Notes: generated from the sequence alone by a model not told the origin. Positions 1 to 12,250 are shown, counted from the first letter of the stretch. The stretch is 64,000 bases of DNA from Bathynomus jamesi (GCA_023014485.1 JAJOZX010002356.1:1-64000); one strand, 5' to 3'. Program-made: numbers and translations.

Positions 1-1255
1 ATTGTCTTTGCACTGACTGAATGGTGTCTTCAAATCTTTCTACCATTAATTGATCTTCTGAAGTTTGATTTGTGTCATGTATACCCACAGATTCTAGCAA
101 CCATAAAGTTTGAATTGCCTCATCCAAAGTTTCATTTGATAATGATGAATTAATGTTCTCAGTTGAGATAATATTATTCAAAGTGTTGCTATTCTTACAG
201 GTGTTATGTAGGACTGAGTTGAGGCACATAGTATTTGTTGGTCATGAACTGTTTTGGTTTAGGTCTAGGTTGTATTCTGATAGGTCACCCAAAGGGGCTA
301 TCCCTGATGGAGTCTGAATAGCTATACCATTACCTATCTCTACTATGCCCTTATGAATAAGATTAATATAATCTGCCCCTATTAGCATTTCAATGTTAGC
401 TACTGTGTTGTTAGTGATATGTCTATCAGCTATTTTGTAGTGTTTTCCCAAATGATTTATGGTTTGTTCTAGTTTGGGTATAACCAGTTTGTTTTGTCCT
501 ACTTTAGAAATAATAACTGCTTCAATTTTCTTGAATTTACTTTCTAAATGTAGTTCCAGGTCAATTGTCTTATAGCTATTTTTGTCCGAGTTATCCTTAA
601 CAAAGGATGCAATATTGAGGTTTTGTTCATTCGGGTTTGGTGTCAAACCCAATTTATTAACTACATTTTTTGAAACAAATGTTTGTTGAGAACAACAGTC
701 TATAAAACATCTCACTGGAGTGGTGCTACCCTCACTATTCACTAAGTCCAAAGTAATAGTTGGTAAAAGAATCTCAGTGTTTCTTGTTACATTGTTTGAA
801 CAAGCAGAATGTCCCATGAAAGTGGCATTTTCTTGATTACCTTTGTTTGGGGGAGGTATCTTTTGAGTTTGAGTACTATTGTTTGGACACTTTGGTGAAT
901 CACACATTGATGAGACATGTCGTAAACTTTTACAAAACTTACACTTGAATCTTAACCTAGATTTACAGTCTTTCTTATAATGTCCCTGGCCAGTACACTT
1001 TTTACACAGGTTCAACTGTTCACATCTTTTAGCTCTTTGGTTAAAGTCTGAATATTTGTCACACCCAGTACTACTGTGTTCATTACTTGCACAAAATTTG
1101 CAATGTGGTGTGTAAGTTGAGGCAGCAGTTACATTAAAGTTCTGTAATGTAGGTGTTCGTGTATTATAGTTGGTCACATTTGATTCTACAGTATCAAGTT
1201 TTGTCTGTTTGGCTGTAGCTAGTTGGTCTCTGGGAACAGTCTTTGGTTTATCCAT
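1..1255 (-). pseudogene. BEL/Pao retrotransposon gag-protease fragment
   Basis: A 337-codon frame (242-1255) holds several Cys/His knuckles in its first third (CKFC, CKKCTGQGHYKKDC, CKFC...H...C), then an aspartic protease of the BEL/Pao type (motif FIDCCSQQTFVS, later IEMLIGADYINLI). In the element it would process the Gag-Pol polyprotein. The active-site Asp is followed by CC where retropepsins normally have SG or TG. The frame stops at 242, but bases 1-240 in another reverse frame still read like the BEL linker into reverse transcriptase (LDEAIQTLWLLESVGI), so a frameshift separates them. The reverse transcriptase would lie left of the window. No LTR was identified. A decayed but recognisable copy. 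Confidence 0.8.
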
Positions 1256-1764
1256 AGTCTGGAGAAAATTATCCTAATTTAGAAAGTATAAGAAAACACT
1301 TCCCCAATATCTTAACTAATTACAAATTGAGAGATTTTCCCGAGAGCAGTCCATGAAACATACTAGTCCCATTCTGTTAATAATGAAAACAGAAAATAAG
1401 ATTGAGAATATATTTGTGATTTTCATATGAAATTCAAGCTTAATTCAAATCTCCATTTTGAACGTTCATTCTCAATAACTTTTATGAGGATTTTCTCATC
1501 TTAATTCGTTAATATTTCTTATAATGGTTAGGTATCAGTATTATTTCATGATCAACTATTTTTGAATGACAGTTTTAATTTTTCACTATTTTAAGTATTT
1601 ACTTTTACTTCATGCTTCTCCCTACGTTCTAAAAGGCTTATTTTATCACTATTCTTTATTCATTATTAATATATCTATTTATTTGAAGTAATACTCGAAC
1701 ACAATATATAAAAGGTACATTTAATTATCGTAAATACGTTAATGATAGCCATTTTTTTCCGCAG
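1256..1764. other. AT-rich intergenic stretch, no gene seen
   Basis: This holds the upstream flank of the BEL/Pao fragment and then AT-rich DNA. No open frame with family resemblance is visible. A 78-codon Lys-rich reverse frame at 1675-1911 overlaps the first lectin exon and is probably fortuitous. Confidence 0.5.
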
Positions 1765-4700
1765 CGACCTTTTCAGCTTCGGTTCTTTTGGAAGCTCAAT
1801 TTCAAAAACATCAACATTGAAACCTAATTTAAAATCGATAATCCAAGGCAAAACTAACTCAAGGTTGGTTACTTTCTTTTTAAATTTGTTTTTAATATCA
1901 ATTTCCAACATATATCATTTTGAAACATCGGTGTTACTAAAAATATCAGTAATGTATTACTTTTCCGCTACCAATTTAGTTACTTATAATGGGATTTATT
2001 TTAAGTGTATTTACATTATATTAGTTGAGCTCATATATTGATTTCTCATTTGATTCAGTCAGGAGACCTCAGGAGGATGGGGTATTTCACCCTACTTCGG
2101 CGATCGGCACTTCTACATGCCCACAGATTCAACGTTTCGGTTAGTTTAAGTTTAAATAAGAGTAACTCAATTTTACGATCATCAAGTTCTAAAGCTTAAT
2201 TCCTCATTAGAAAAAATAACACATAATTAATTTACTTTTGTAAAATGCAGGCAACTAGTAATGGCGGACACACGAGACGAACTAAATCTAATTCCATAAT
2301 AAAAATATTCTTCTTTTTCTTTGTTTTCAGCGAAAATTTAATAATTTTAATCTTAAAATTAATTAAAGAATAAAATACATTTTGTGAAAGTTTAATGCTT
2401 TTTATGTATACATTCCTTTCATTTGTTCTTCCTAAGACCTACTGATTGCTCCGAAATTCTCGTCGCAGGAGATACGAAAAGCGGAATTTACCAGATTTAT
2501 CCATTCAGGTAAAACGGTGACTTTCTACTACATTAACATCACCTTTATTCATTTCATCAAATTTCTCATTTCATTCTTTATGCCTTTCAAGTGATTTAGA
2601 TGTTTTACTATTGAGCCCTTAAGTTCTCTTTAACGCTTTGATAACATCTTTTAATTAATTGGCGTCATACATTCTGGGTGTCTTACAATTACCAAGAACG
2701 AAATAATGTATTACATTTTAAAATTGTTTTAAAAGAATCACTTGTTGAAAATCTGTGTTTACAGTAAAGGAGATTCGACTATGACCTATTATTTGTTTCT
2801 AGATGTCAGTGTAGCCGCCCTGTGGATGTATATTGTGACATGGAAACCGACGGAGGTGGATGGACTGTTTTCCTTTCCAGAGTCAATGTATCAAAGCCAA
2901 TTAACTTCACTCGGAACTGGGCCGATTACAGGAAGGGGTTCGGAATGCCAGGTGAAGAGCATTGGTTAGGTAAGAACCGAGAGCTTTGTGGCTTTGTTCA
3001 TGTCTCATCGACAGAATTAAATGCAGTCATTGATTTTGCCCTCACCAGTTCTGAGAAGGGAAAGGAGACGAGTAAACAGTCCGTTATACGTAATTTCTCT
3101 GAAAGGGTCATTCTTTATTTACTCAGTTGGTGTTATATTCTTCATCCCAATTATCTCTCAGTATATGATTCCCAGTATCAACATATCTTGTTTTACGTTA
3201 TCGAATGTTTGTAATAGATATTATGGTTGTTTTATATAGTTGCTCTCATTAATAGTTATATAAATAGTTTGGTAATTTATTTACCTCATGATGACACCTC
3301 AAACTATGCATCCTTGTTTTTTCGTATTATTTTAATTACAGATCTGAATCATTTTCAAATTTTCTTTAAATAAGCTTTTTGTCAAATAGTTAAGTTAATC
3401 ATAATTATTTTAATTAATTATTATCACAAGGAAATGAAAACGTGCATATTTTATCTCACCATCGGAACTACATTCTGAGGATGGAAGTCAAAGATGGATT
3501 CGGGAGAGAAATTTGGGGCGAGTGGAATGTGTTCAAAGTGGACTCGGAGGAAATGAAGTAACATTTTATTCTTTATTATTATTTTTATATGATTGATAGT
3601 TTGAACCACTCTCGAAATTGATATTATGAATGCATTTTCAAGTTTCATCTATCTTTAAAGGAATTAAGACCCCAAAACATGAATGAAGTCTTCAAATTTT
3701 GAGATTAACATTCTCAAAGTTTGAATGAAAATCATTTCATTTTATTTGATTTGAAGATTACTGTACGTATTAATTGTTAAAAAGTTTAATTATTTTTATA
3801 TGAACAAGAGATTTTAAGCTATAATATAAATACACGCTTTGACAAGGAACATGATTGATACTCTCTTCAGTTTTGTAATAAAGTGAAAGTCTGCTGAAAT
3901 GCAAACGAAAAAAAATCTTTTAATGAAATTTTGTGTGTATTAGTTTGGTTTTCACAATAATTCTAGTATCTAATGAATGGAAACTATAAAAGTTTTTTGT
4001 TATAAAATGAAAATTATTTTAACGTATTCATATAATGAAAAAGAAATCTCAATTATCCACATAATTTATTATTGTACTTGGTTGAGAATGGTACAGTAAT
4101 TGTTTAAAAGAATTTCTTCAAATTACACTTTTTATTATTAATTTGCCAAATTATATTAAATTTATGAAGATCTGATCCACAATCACTCAATGACTCATCC
4201 ACAAATTCATGTACATGAATCACAGTAATGATTCATTCAGTTTCTTTTTATTGAAGCAGCTATCTTACCAAATGTGGCAACCACTTACGTATCAGAAGTG
4301 ATGTAGTCCTTCTATAATTGAACGCTTGGAAGTAGAAGTGATTCAAGTGCATTCAGAACACCAAACTCCAGATGTTATATAAGTATGTGAGTCACCTTTG
4401 ATCACGGTTTTCTTCTTCCCACAAAGTGAGATTTTAGTTATTTGAGTCACTTCGATTGAATGCACTCGGCGTGCTGAGTAATCAGTTTTTGGCAAAAGAA
4501 AAAAATCGGTAAAAGACGCACTTGAATCACTTTCACTTCCAACCGTCCAATTGCTGAAGTTGGAAACATATTTTCACTGTTCGCAAATATCTGTATTTTA
4601 AAAGTTTAAGAACTTCATCATAATATTTAAATCTTTTCACTTTTCTTTTCGTCTCTGTATTTTAAGTAGAGAACAGCCTCAATTACCCTATTATTGGAGC

Positions 4701-7661
4701 TGAAAACTCTGATATGACATTTTAGTTTCTCTTCAGATACAAACTTACGGCAACCAATTACAATGCTAAAAGTACGGCCTACGATCGCTTCAGTTACGTG
4801 CATAGCAACTATTTTTCGACATTTGACATGGACAACGATAAATCTGGTGTGTCTCAGTTTAACTTATTGTTTTTCCATTAATTTTCATAGTTTTGATCTA
4901 TAACTATATTTAATGTTTTTGGATATTATTTAGTTTCTAATACATTATAAATCTAATGAATATATTGCATCCCATTACTATGATATATCCTAAACTAAAA
5001 TTAACAGGCTTTGTCTTCTCTTACTAATCCTTCATGTAATATACAGGGTGTTTCAGGAGGAAAGGTCAATACTTCGGGAGGTCCTAGTATCGGTCATTGT
5101 GAGAAAAAAAGTTCATATGAACATGTGTCTAATTCTGAATGGTTACGGAGATAGAGCTGTTTGAATCTGATGCGCGCGCAGCTCTTCCTCCCCCCGCGGT
5201 GGTTCCATTCAATGGCCACCAAAGTCTCCAGACCTCTCTCCGTTAGATTATTGTTTGTGGGGGTGGATGAAAAGTCAAGTTTACAAAAGAAAGGTGGATA
5301 CACGAGACGAATTGCTCGCGCGCATTTTGGATGCTGCTGCCCGCATAAATGAACGTCAAGATCAACTCAGACGAACAACACGCGATCTTCGCACACGAGC
5401 TGCAAAGTGCATTGAGGTTGACAGTGGGATTTTCGAAAACGTATTGTAAACTGTAACAAATTTGTCATTTCTGTATCTGATACCATTCACGCGGAGTCGT
5501 GTTGGGCTAATGTAGCGAGTGGCGTTTCTCAGGGTTCTGTATTGGGCCCCTTGCTTTTTCTTTTATATATTAACGATTTAGATGTCGGCCTAGTCAGTAC
5601 AGTTTCGAAGTTTGCGGATGACACGAAGCTGGGTGGTAGGGCGATTAATGACGAAGATAGAGGTAAAATTCAGGAAGATCTGAATAAAATCGTTGATTGG
5701 TCAGTCACATGGCAAATGAGATTTAACGTTGATAAGTGCAAAATTTTGCATATAGGTTCGCGTAACGGTAATTTTGCGTATAGTATGTCAGGGAAAGATT
5801 TAACAAGCGTAGAGCAGGAAAAAGATTTAGGAGTTATAGTCACTGGTGATTTAAAAGTAGCGAAACAAAGTACAGCAGCGGTCAATAAGGCGAACAAAGT
5901 GTTAGGTTTTATAGCTCGAAATTTTGAGTACAAATCGCGCGATATTATAGTTCCTCTTTATAAATCATTAGTTAGACCCCATTTGGAGTACGCGATCCAA
6001 TTTTGGAATCCGCATATGCGCAAAGATATAGACAAAATCGAAAGAGTTCAAAGACGAGCAACTAAGATGATTCCGTCGCTTAGGTCAAAGTCGTACGAGG
6101 ATAGGCTTAAGGAGTTAAAATTGACAACACTCGAGACTAGGAGGTTAAGGGGTGATCTAATCCAGGTTTTCAAAATTATGAATGGGTTCGATAACGTAGA
6201 TAGAGATAGCTTTTTCGAAATATCTCAATATAATAGGACTAGAAATAACGGGTGTAAGTTGACAAGTAGAAGGTTCGAGACAGCAGTTGCGAAAAACTTT
6301 TTTACGCATAGAATAGTAAATAGCTGGAATAGTTTGCCGGTAGAAGTAATTAGTAGCACGTCTATAAACATGTTTAAAAATCGATTAGACGCATATGTTG
6401 ATAGAAAGGGTATAGTTTAAGGTAGTAAAATTAAGGCTTTGTGGGGATAGATCCCACAGCTCAACACAAGTGTTGTGGGATATAGGGAGGCAGCGTCTTG
6501 GGTTAGGGGATACTCTCTGTCCTTACACACCCAATTTAAAGAGATTCCTCTGCCGAGCGGTGCCCCCCATAGTACTGTGAGGTATTGAAAAACTCATGAT
6601 CTTCACTTGCCCCACAAACACCTTTAAATGGGAGACCCAAAATGGGTGCACACACATTTCTACATTACTGTACAGTCTTTACAGCCACACCTACACTTTT
6701 CCTCCTAAGTGTATATATTGTAATGTATATGGTTGTAAATTTTGACTTGGTCCGCAATCGATATGGACCGTGACTTGATGGATACCGTAATGAAAATGAC
6801 TGGATTCTTTGGATCTGATATATTTGCATGTCCGTTATAAATAGATATAGAGTGTAACATATTTGTGGATAGTAGTCTTTATGACTTGATCCTCTGGATC
6901 CAGAGATTCTATCTTTAGTTTTAAATCGATAATTAATTAGTTTTAAATTGATAATTATTTAGTTTCGTAAAAATTGGTCGTTGCCAATTTACCGGCAGTT
7001 TTTACATAAATTTCTTATGTTCTTGTGGTTCGGAACCCACGTAAAATTGTAGGTCCCCCTCCGCCACCACGGAGGACATACACAATACACGATTACGAGC
7101 ACAGTTAGGTAGACCAGCCATGAGTGGATCCTAGGGTCTTTGTTGGTCTGAAACATTATAACATTATAAAATGCCAATGTTTAAACATTAAATGTTAGAA
7201 ACAGTAATTGGTTTCTCCTTCTTGATTACCATTAACAATGCTTTTGTATTTGTAGATTCAAACAGCTCTATCTCCGTAACAATTCAGAATTAGACACATG
7301 TTCATATGAGCTTTTTTTCTCACAATGACGGATACTATCACCTCCCGAAGTATTGACCTTTCCTCCTGAAACACCCTGTATATATATTTTAATCTTAATA
7401 CAAATATTTTACTGCCCAATAGCAAAGACCAGCTGCGCTGTGAGGTATAAAGGAGGGTGGTGGTACAATAACTGTCACAACAACCACCCAACAGGTCTTC
7501 ATGGCAAAACAGATTACTCAGGAATAATAATAGTCCCTTGGTCAAAACTGGATAGCACCGCACGATATGCAACATGGCTTCAACTGAAAATTCGACCACA
7601 GATTTGCAGCAAGTCAATTTCAGTCGCCAAACTGAACACTCACAACTGTGCTTTCAACTGA
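1765..7661 (+). CDS. Fibrinogen-related lectin (tachylectin-5/techylectin type), 5' partial
   Basis: Secreted fibrinogen-like lectin, in arthropods an acetyl-group-binding innate immune recognition protein. Exons by GT-AG borders and matching phases: 1765-1863, 2059-2139, 2437-2508, 2803-2969, 3431-3557, 4737-4846, 7423-7661, giving about 297 residues to a TGA. The domain starts in exon 3 (DCSEI...SGIYQIYPF), continues with VYCDMETDGGGWTVF, the NWADYRKGFG...WLGNENVHIL region, the calcium site DMDNDKSG, the ligand-pocket block CAVRYKGGWWYNNC and a C-terminal IRP. All diagnostic cysteines and the calcium Asp residues are present. The first two exons code for a Ser/Gly-rich linker and are less certain. 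The signal-peptide exon is not visible and should lie upstream of 1765. The 2.6-kb last intron is almost all transposon. No stop or frameshift was seen, so the gene is probably functional. Confidence 0.87.
5195..5449 (+). pseudogene. C-terminal fragment of a mariner-superfamily transposase
   Basis: The frame reads IQWPPKSPDLSPLDYCLWG, the third catalytic block of the DDE/D transposase with its final Asp, then a helical tail with KSQVYKRK and DTRDELLARI up to TAA at 5447-5449. The N-terminal helix-turn-helix and first two catalytic Asp residues are missing. It starts directly after the left inverted repeat, so the lost part was removed by an internal deletion. Nonfunctional alone. Confidence 0.8.
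5455..6420 (+). pseudogene. CR1-like non-LTR retrotransposon reverse transcriptase, 5' truncated
   Basis: The frame runs from the RT palm to the stop. Motif B (SGVSQGSVLGPLLF) lies near 5515-5555 and motif C as FADD (KFADDTKLGG) near 5609. After the palm come blocks typical of CR1-like elements (RPHLEYAIQFWNPH, IERVQRRATKMIP). The endonuclease, RT fingers and first catalytic Asp block are missing, as expected from 5' truncation during target-primed reverse transcription. The frame from motif C on has no breaks. The insertion falls right after the stop codon of the transposase fragment. Confidence 0.88.
6421..7170 (+). repeat. 3' UTR and tail of CR1-like copy 1
   Basis: The untranslated end carries a block around 7020-7070 (GTTCGGAACCCACGT, then a CCGCCACCACGGAGGA palindrome) and ends in ACATTATA-type tail repeats near 7153-7170. 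The same end is found at 12098-12250 and 59785-60355, which fixes the family's 3' boundary. A short microsatellite tail rather than poly(A) fits CR1-like elements. Confidence 0.8.
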
Positions 7662-8284
7662 AATCTCTATCGGCCAAAGGAAATATTTTGTTTCCAATAT
7701 GGTATGACGTCATAAACTTTATTTTGGAATTATATCTCAAAATTTCTAGCTTTAAATTCTAGTTAAAGAACAACGTGAATAGTTCTTTAACCTGAGGCTT
7801 AAATACAAACACAATTACGTTATTATTTTGTAAAGAAAATGGTATTGCACACTATATTTTAAACATATGTTTAGAGTTTGTTTGTTTGTACAAATCCTAC
7901 GAAAGCTTAACATTACAGTTATTAAAAATGTAATATTGTATACATAATATACTATATTTTTATGAAAACTAAACTTTAATTTCATTACTACTCACTAACA
8001 TAACTAATTATTATTAAACTATTATTGAAACTCTTTTTTTTTCCTAAACACATTTTAAATGTTTGCAATGACATTGTGATATTCACATGGAAAATATAGA
8101 GCACTGTCAAATGTATTTCTACATTTTCCTGATGTTTTCTTCACACCGATCATCTTCATCCAATAGAAAGGGGGAGAGCATGGGTGAAAGATACTGTGAA
8201 CACTGAAAAAAGTGGAAACGTTGAGACCAAAGAAAGGAAATCAGTGATCGTCTTCCCTCTTCATAAAATTGCATAATCCCAATA
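7662..8284. other. AT-rich stretch downstream of the lectin, no gene seen
   Basis: This contains the presumed lectin 3' UTR and AT-rich DNA. I see no recognisable coding sequence or repeat boundary. Confidence 0.5.
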
Positions 8285-8489
8285 TAGGGTTACCAGACGT
8301 CTGGCTAAAGGAGGGCATGTCCTCCTTTTCAATCTCATGTCCTCTGTCTGGTAGGCATTTTAAATATGTTGATATTGTCTGGAATTTTACTTAGATATGA
8401 TCCAGACTTAAAATTGAGCTTCTCACAAGCTTAAATGACCCATTTAATACCTGACATGTCCTCCTTTTGCCGGACGTCTGGTAACCCTA
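8285..8489. mobile_element. Short hAT-type MITE
   Basis: A 205-bp element with inverted ends TAGGGTTACCAGACGTC and GACGTCTGGTAACCCTA. The flanking octamers TCCCAATA (8277-8284) and TCCCTGTA (8490-8497) match at six of eight positions, consistent with an aged 8-bp hAT duplication. It encodes nothing. Confidence 0.75.
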
Positions 8490-8889
8490 TCCCTGTATCA
8501 GGCGTGAAGCGAAAAGCGTAATAAAAAGTCAAAGCGTGATTTTAAAATCTCCATAGCTCGTGACGGCAAAGAAAACCCCAAGCGATTCTTTCAAAACGTC
8601 AATAATTCACTGGGCAACACGTATTTTATTGAATGATATCTGACACTTGATTCTAGGTAATTTGGGTGCGCTAATACGAATTTCAACTCGGTTTGGCTCT
8701 ATCAGGTCCTGATTCTTGTCGACAGCCTATGTGCCATTTTCCAGATTTTTCAAATTAGGACTAAAAAATTAAGTCGTGTGTTAAATTTTTTTTTCAAGTT
8801 TCATGAATACAAGCAGTTCAAACTACAGTAAAATTACATTATAACGATAGAAATGACTTAAAATAAAAAAACAAACAGATAAGAAGCTT

Positions 8890-10863
8890 TCACTGTGGCA
8901 AAAATTTTCTTTTGTGAGACTTTCTAGCGTATTTGCTTGTTGATGGCAGGTCTCTCTTCAAGCACCAGCAGTAATCAGCCATCATGTGGGAATCCCAGCG
9001 GCCTTGGTACCGTTCCTCCATAATTTTGATATCTTGGTGGAATCTCTCCCCTTGTTCGTCACTTACATCACCTAAATTACTTGGAAATTGGTCAAGATGG
9101 CTATTCAAAAAATGCATTTTTATGCTCATATTGCAACCTAACTCTTTGTAGTCCCTTAAAAGTTTTTTTACGATTTCTTCGTAGTTATCTGCCCTATAAT
9201 TGCCTAAAAAGTTTTCTATCAAGTCCACGAATGAGAACCAGCCATTTTTTTCGCGTTCATTCATGACATTAGGAAAATTGCTGTCTTTAATCATTGTTCT
9301 TATTTGTGGACCGTCGAAAATTCCCGCCTTGATTTTTTCATAACTTAAACTTGGAAATTTTGAAGTTATGTATTTGAAACACTCGCCGTTCGTATCTAAA
9401 GCTTTTACATATTGTTTAATGAGGCCTAGTTTTATATGCAGAGGAGGAAATATGATTTTATCTCTGCTCACTAAAGGTGGATTAATTACGTTTTTTTCTC
9501 CGACAGTAAGTGATGTTCGTGCTGGCCAGATTTGTTTGAAATAATGTTCTTCCTTGGCTCTGCTGTCCCATAAGCAAAGGAAGCAGGGGTATTTAATATA
9601 CCCTCCTTGTTGTCCTAGCAGAAAATTAACCATTTTTAAGTCAACACATATGATCCACTCGTGCTCCCTATATTTGATAAGATTTAAAACCTTTTCTATA
9701 TGTTCATACTTTTCTTTTAATTTTGTTGAGTGCCCAATCGGTATCGAGCCGTATAGATTGCCATTATGCAACAACACACACTTAAGACTTCTTTTCGAAC
9801 TGTCTAAAAACAAGCGCCAATCATTTGCATCGTAAGACTCAACCCCCATCTTCTTTAACAAACCAACTATGCCGCAGCAATATACTAAACTATCCTCTGT
9901 TCTAAAATATTTAGCAAGTTCTTCTACTCTTTTTCTGTAAAATGAAATGTATGTGTTTGAAGTAAGCAAGTTTTTCTCTTTAAGTCTTGAAGCTAAAATT
10001 TCCGCAGCCTTTTTTGGCAAATTTAGATCCCTTACAAGATCATTCAACTCGGCCTGGTTAAACTTTTGCGGATCGTTTTGACTTTCAAATACGCTGGGGT
10101 CAAAATCGGTGTCTGACTCCTCAAAGTGCATAACAATATTTTCAGGAACATCTTCAACTAATTCTTGAGTTGGCAGACCCTTAAATTTTGGAATGGGGAT
10201 CTCATTTGAATGTAGCACAGGTCGTATCGCGGTGTCGAAATTTGGGTACTCGATACAATGTTTATTTTTCTTAGTGAAGCCCGAAGTCTTGACAAAGCAA
10301 AGGTAGCAATCGGTCTCGTGGTTAGTAGGCTCTCGCCACACCTGATATGGAAAAAATTGTAAAGCGTTAACAAAAGCGACGAGAGACTTGTTTTTATGAA
10401 TTTTATCAAAAGTTATCACCCAAACATTTAACATTTCTATGTGTTTCAACCTTGTGCAATATTTGAGATTCTTATAAACATTTTCTGTAAATTTTTGTTT
10501 ATGTACCTAAGTTACAATTACATTTAGGTAAGTTACAGTATACTAGTGATTAAATTACGTAGTTTTATGAAATCATAAACTTACCATCGGAACTCCAAAA
10601 GGTATTTTTGAATCCGAACCCTTCGTCCAATGTCGCAGTCTTTCAATGCATATTGTGCAGGCTTTATGTGGAGCCCACGATTTATCTTGGTCCCCCAGTT
10701 TTATGCCAAAATAAGCTAAGTAAGCTCTTTTTACGAAGTCAGTTATATTTGCTCGTTGATGTGGAAGTGTAAAATTTCCACATATATAACAGAAGGAATC
10801 AGGGTTGTTTTTGCATTTGAACTTTCTAGTGCTTGATGACATATTGCTTGATTGTTCTGCCAA
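8890..10863 (-). CDS. Transposase of the 8607-11321 element (two exons)
   Basis: Exon 1 is 10585-10863 and exon 2 is 8890-10341, with a 243-bp GT-AG intron that joins in phase (GVPM, then VWREPTNH). The product is 576 residues from the first Met, or 569 from the second (10842). The N-terminus has Cys-pair zinc-binding motifs (CYICG, CTIC, later CYLC). The body holds RLFLDSSKRSLK, an acidic CVDLKM block, PCFLCLWDSRA, HIKLGLIKQ and GERFHQDIKIMEERYQGRW. This architecture is a widespread animal transposase; I recall it as related to the Chapaev/CMC group but cannot confirm that here. The frame is intact, so the copy may be recent. Confidence 0.82.
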
Positions 10864-11122
10864 TTTGTAAAGGTATTTAAAGCCCTTAATTCATATAAAT
10901 TTAAGAAAATCTGAAATATAAACACAAAAATTAGTTTAAATAGGTACTTATTATGAAATAGGTACTTACAATCTATGAAATTAAACTAGAAACACGGATG
11001 AGTAGGTACAATATAAGTTACGTCTAATTAAATCAACTATATTAAATCACGATGACAAAATTACTCACTAAATCATATGCCAATTCAAAATTATGTTAAT
11101 GCCCAAACTTAATTAACTAACT

Positions 11123-11182
11123 CGACTGACTGACTGACTGACTGACTGACTGACTGACTGACTGATTGAATTGACTGATTAA
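11123..11182. repeat. (ACTG)n tetranucleotide microsatellite
   Basis: About twelve tandem ACTG units with slight decay at the right end, inside the right terminal region of the DNA transposon. Confidence 0.9.
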
Positions 11183-11460
11183 CTCTGGAAACGAGTCGCT
11201 TTTATATCAGGACCTGATAGAGCAAAACCGAGTAAAGATTCGTGCTCAGCGCACCCAAATTACCTAGAACTAACTGTCAAATCTAATTCAATAGACAAAA
11301 AGTTGAAATTTGTTCCCCAGTATAATAGGAATCCAGTAAAGTGTGTCTTGAGGCCGTTGAAAAATTCTGACGGAGAGCTAGATTCTGAAAACAAGCAAAT
11401 GGCTGCCCTTTCGACAATGGTAATACTTTCGATAATATTGTAGTTAGTGAAAGGGAGGTA

Positions 11461-11808
11461 ATGCGCTATATTGATAAACTGAAAATGCGTAAATCACCGG
11501 GGCCGGATTCCATATATCCCATACGACTAAAAGAATTTAAAAAAAGCATTGTTGTGCCGCTAACAAAGATTTTTAATGCGTCTATTTCTGAAGGGTGCAT
11601 ACCAGATAATTTCAAGTTAGCAAATGTAACACCTATTTTTAAGGAAGGCGATAAAGGTGCGACGGGAAATTATAGGCCAATCAGTTTAACGTCTGTTGTA
11701 GGTAAGCTACTGGAATCAATAATTAGGGATCGTATAGTCGAACACTTGGAATTGCATAATTTGATTAGAAATACGCAGTACGTTTTAAGCGAAACAAATC
11801 TTGCTTAG
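11461..11808 (+). pseudogene. CR1-like reverse transcriptase N-terminal fragment
   Basis: The frame begins in the RT fingers with the typical KSPGPDSIYPIRLKE block, followed by LANVTPIFKEGDKG and NYRPISLTSVVGKLLESI. It breaks after a residue run equivalent to the start of the catalytic palm, where a deletion joins it to the element's 3' coding end. Catalytic Asp blocks are absent, so it is inactive. Confidence 0.85.
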
Positions 11809-12250
11809 CTAATCTTTAGAACTTTTAGCACTACACTCGAATGGGTTCGATAACGTAAATAGAGATAGCTTTTTCGAAATATCACAATATAATAGAACTA
11901 GAAATAATGGGTGTAAGTTGACAAGTAGAAGGTTCGAGACAGCAGTTGCCAAAAACTTTTTTTACGCATAGAATAGTAAATAGGTGGAATAATTTGCCGG
12001 TAGAAGTAATTAGTAGCACGTCTATAAATATGTTTAAAAATCGATGAGATGCATATGTTGATAGATTAGGTATAGTTTAAGGTAGTAAAATTAAGTTTTT
12101 TGTTGTTCGGAACCCACGTAGAATTGTAGATCCCCTCCGCCACCACGGAGAACATGCGCAATACACAACTACCACCACAGTTAGGTAGACCAGCCATGAG
12201 TGGATCCTAGGGATTTGGTTGGTCTGAAACATTATAACATTATAAGAAGT

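Larger units (their letters stand above)
5044..7378. mobile_element. Tc1/mariner-type TIR element inside the lectin intron, carrying a CR1 insertion
   Basis: Inverted ends of about 120 bp begin CAGGGTGTTTCAGGAGGAAA; the left lies at 5044-5168 and the right at 7256-7378. TA dinucleotides flank both (5042-5043 and 7379-7380), the expected target duplication. Inside is only the C-terminal end of a transposase followed by a CR1-like retroelement, so this is an internally deleted copy later hit by a retroelement. It lies between lectin exons 6 and 7 in the last intron; the right end is 44 bp from the last exon. Confidence 0.85.
8607..11321 (-). mobile_element. 2.7-kb DNA transposon with two-exon transposase
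   Basis: Imperfect long inverted repeats, best conserved in TTCTAGGTAATTTGGGTGCG (about 8652 and, inverted, 11250) and CTCTATCAGGTCCTGAT, with outer ends near ACTGGGCAACA on the left and TGTTCCCCAGT on the right. ATAAT flanks both sides (8602-8606, 11322-11326), a possible 5-bp target duplication. It interrupts a CR1-like copy, which defines the insertion site independently. A TGAC-type microsatellite lies inside the right end. Confidence 0.75.
8517..12250 (+). mobile_element. CR1-like copy 2, split by a DNA transposon
   Basis: Bases 8517-8606 read as the linker before the CR1 RT (ending KRFFQNVNN). The same protein region resumes at 11322 (YNRNPVKCVLRPLKNSDG) on the other side of the DNA transposon at 8607-11321. 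It continues through an RT fragment at 11461-11808, then jumps at about 11830 to the 3' coding end (equivalent to 6180 in copy 1) and the 3' UTR, ending with the ACATTATA tail at about 12250. So the copy has an internal deletion of the RT core plus a later insertion. Confidence 0.8.

Noticed and set aside
1675..1911. 78-codon Lys-rich reverse frame
   Set aside because: The forward strand here gives an exon with good borders that is in phase with the lectin; the reverse frame has no family resemblance.
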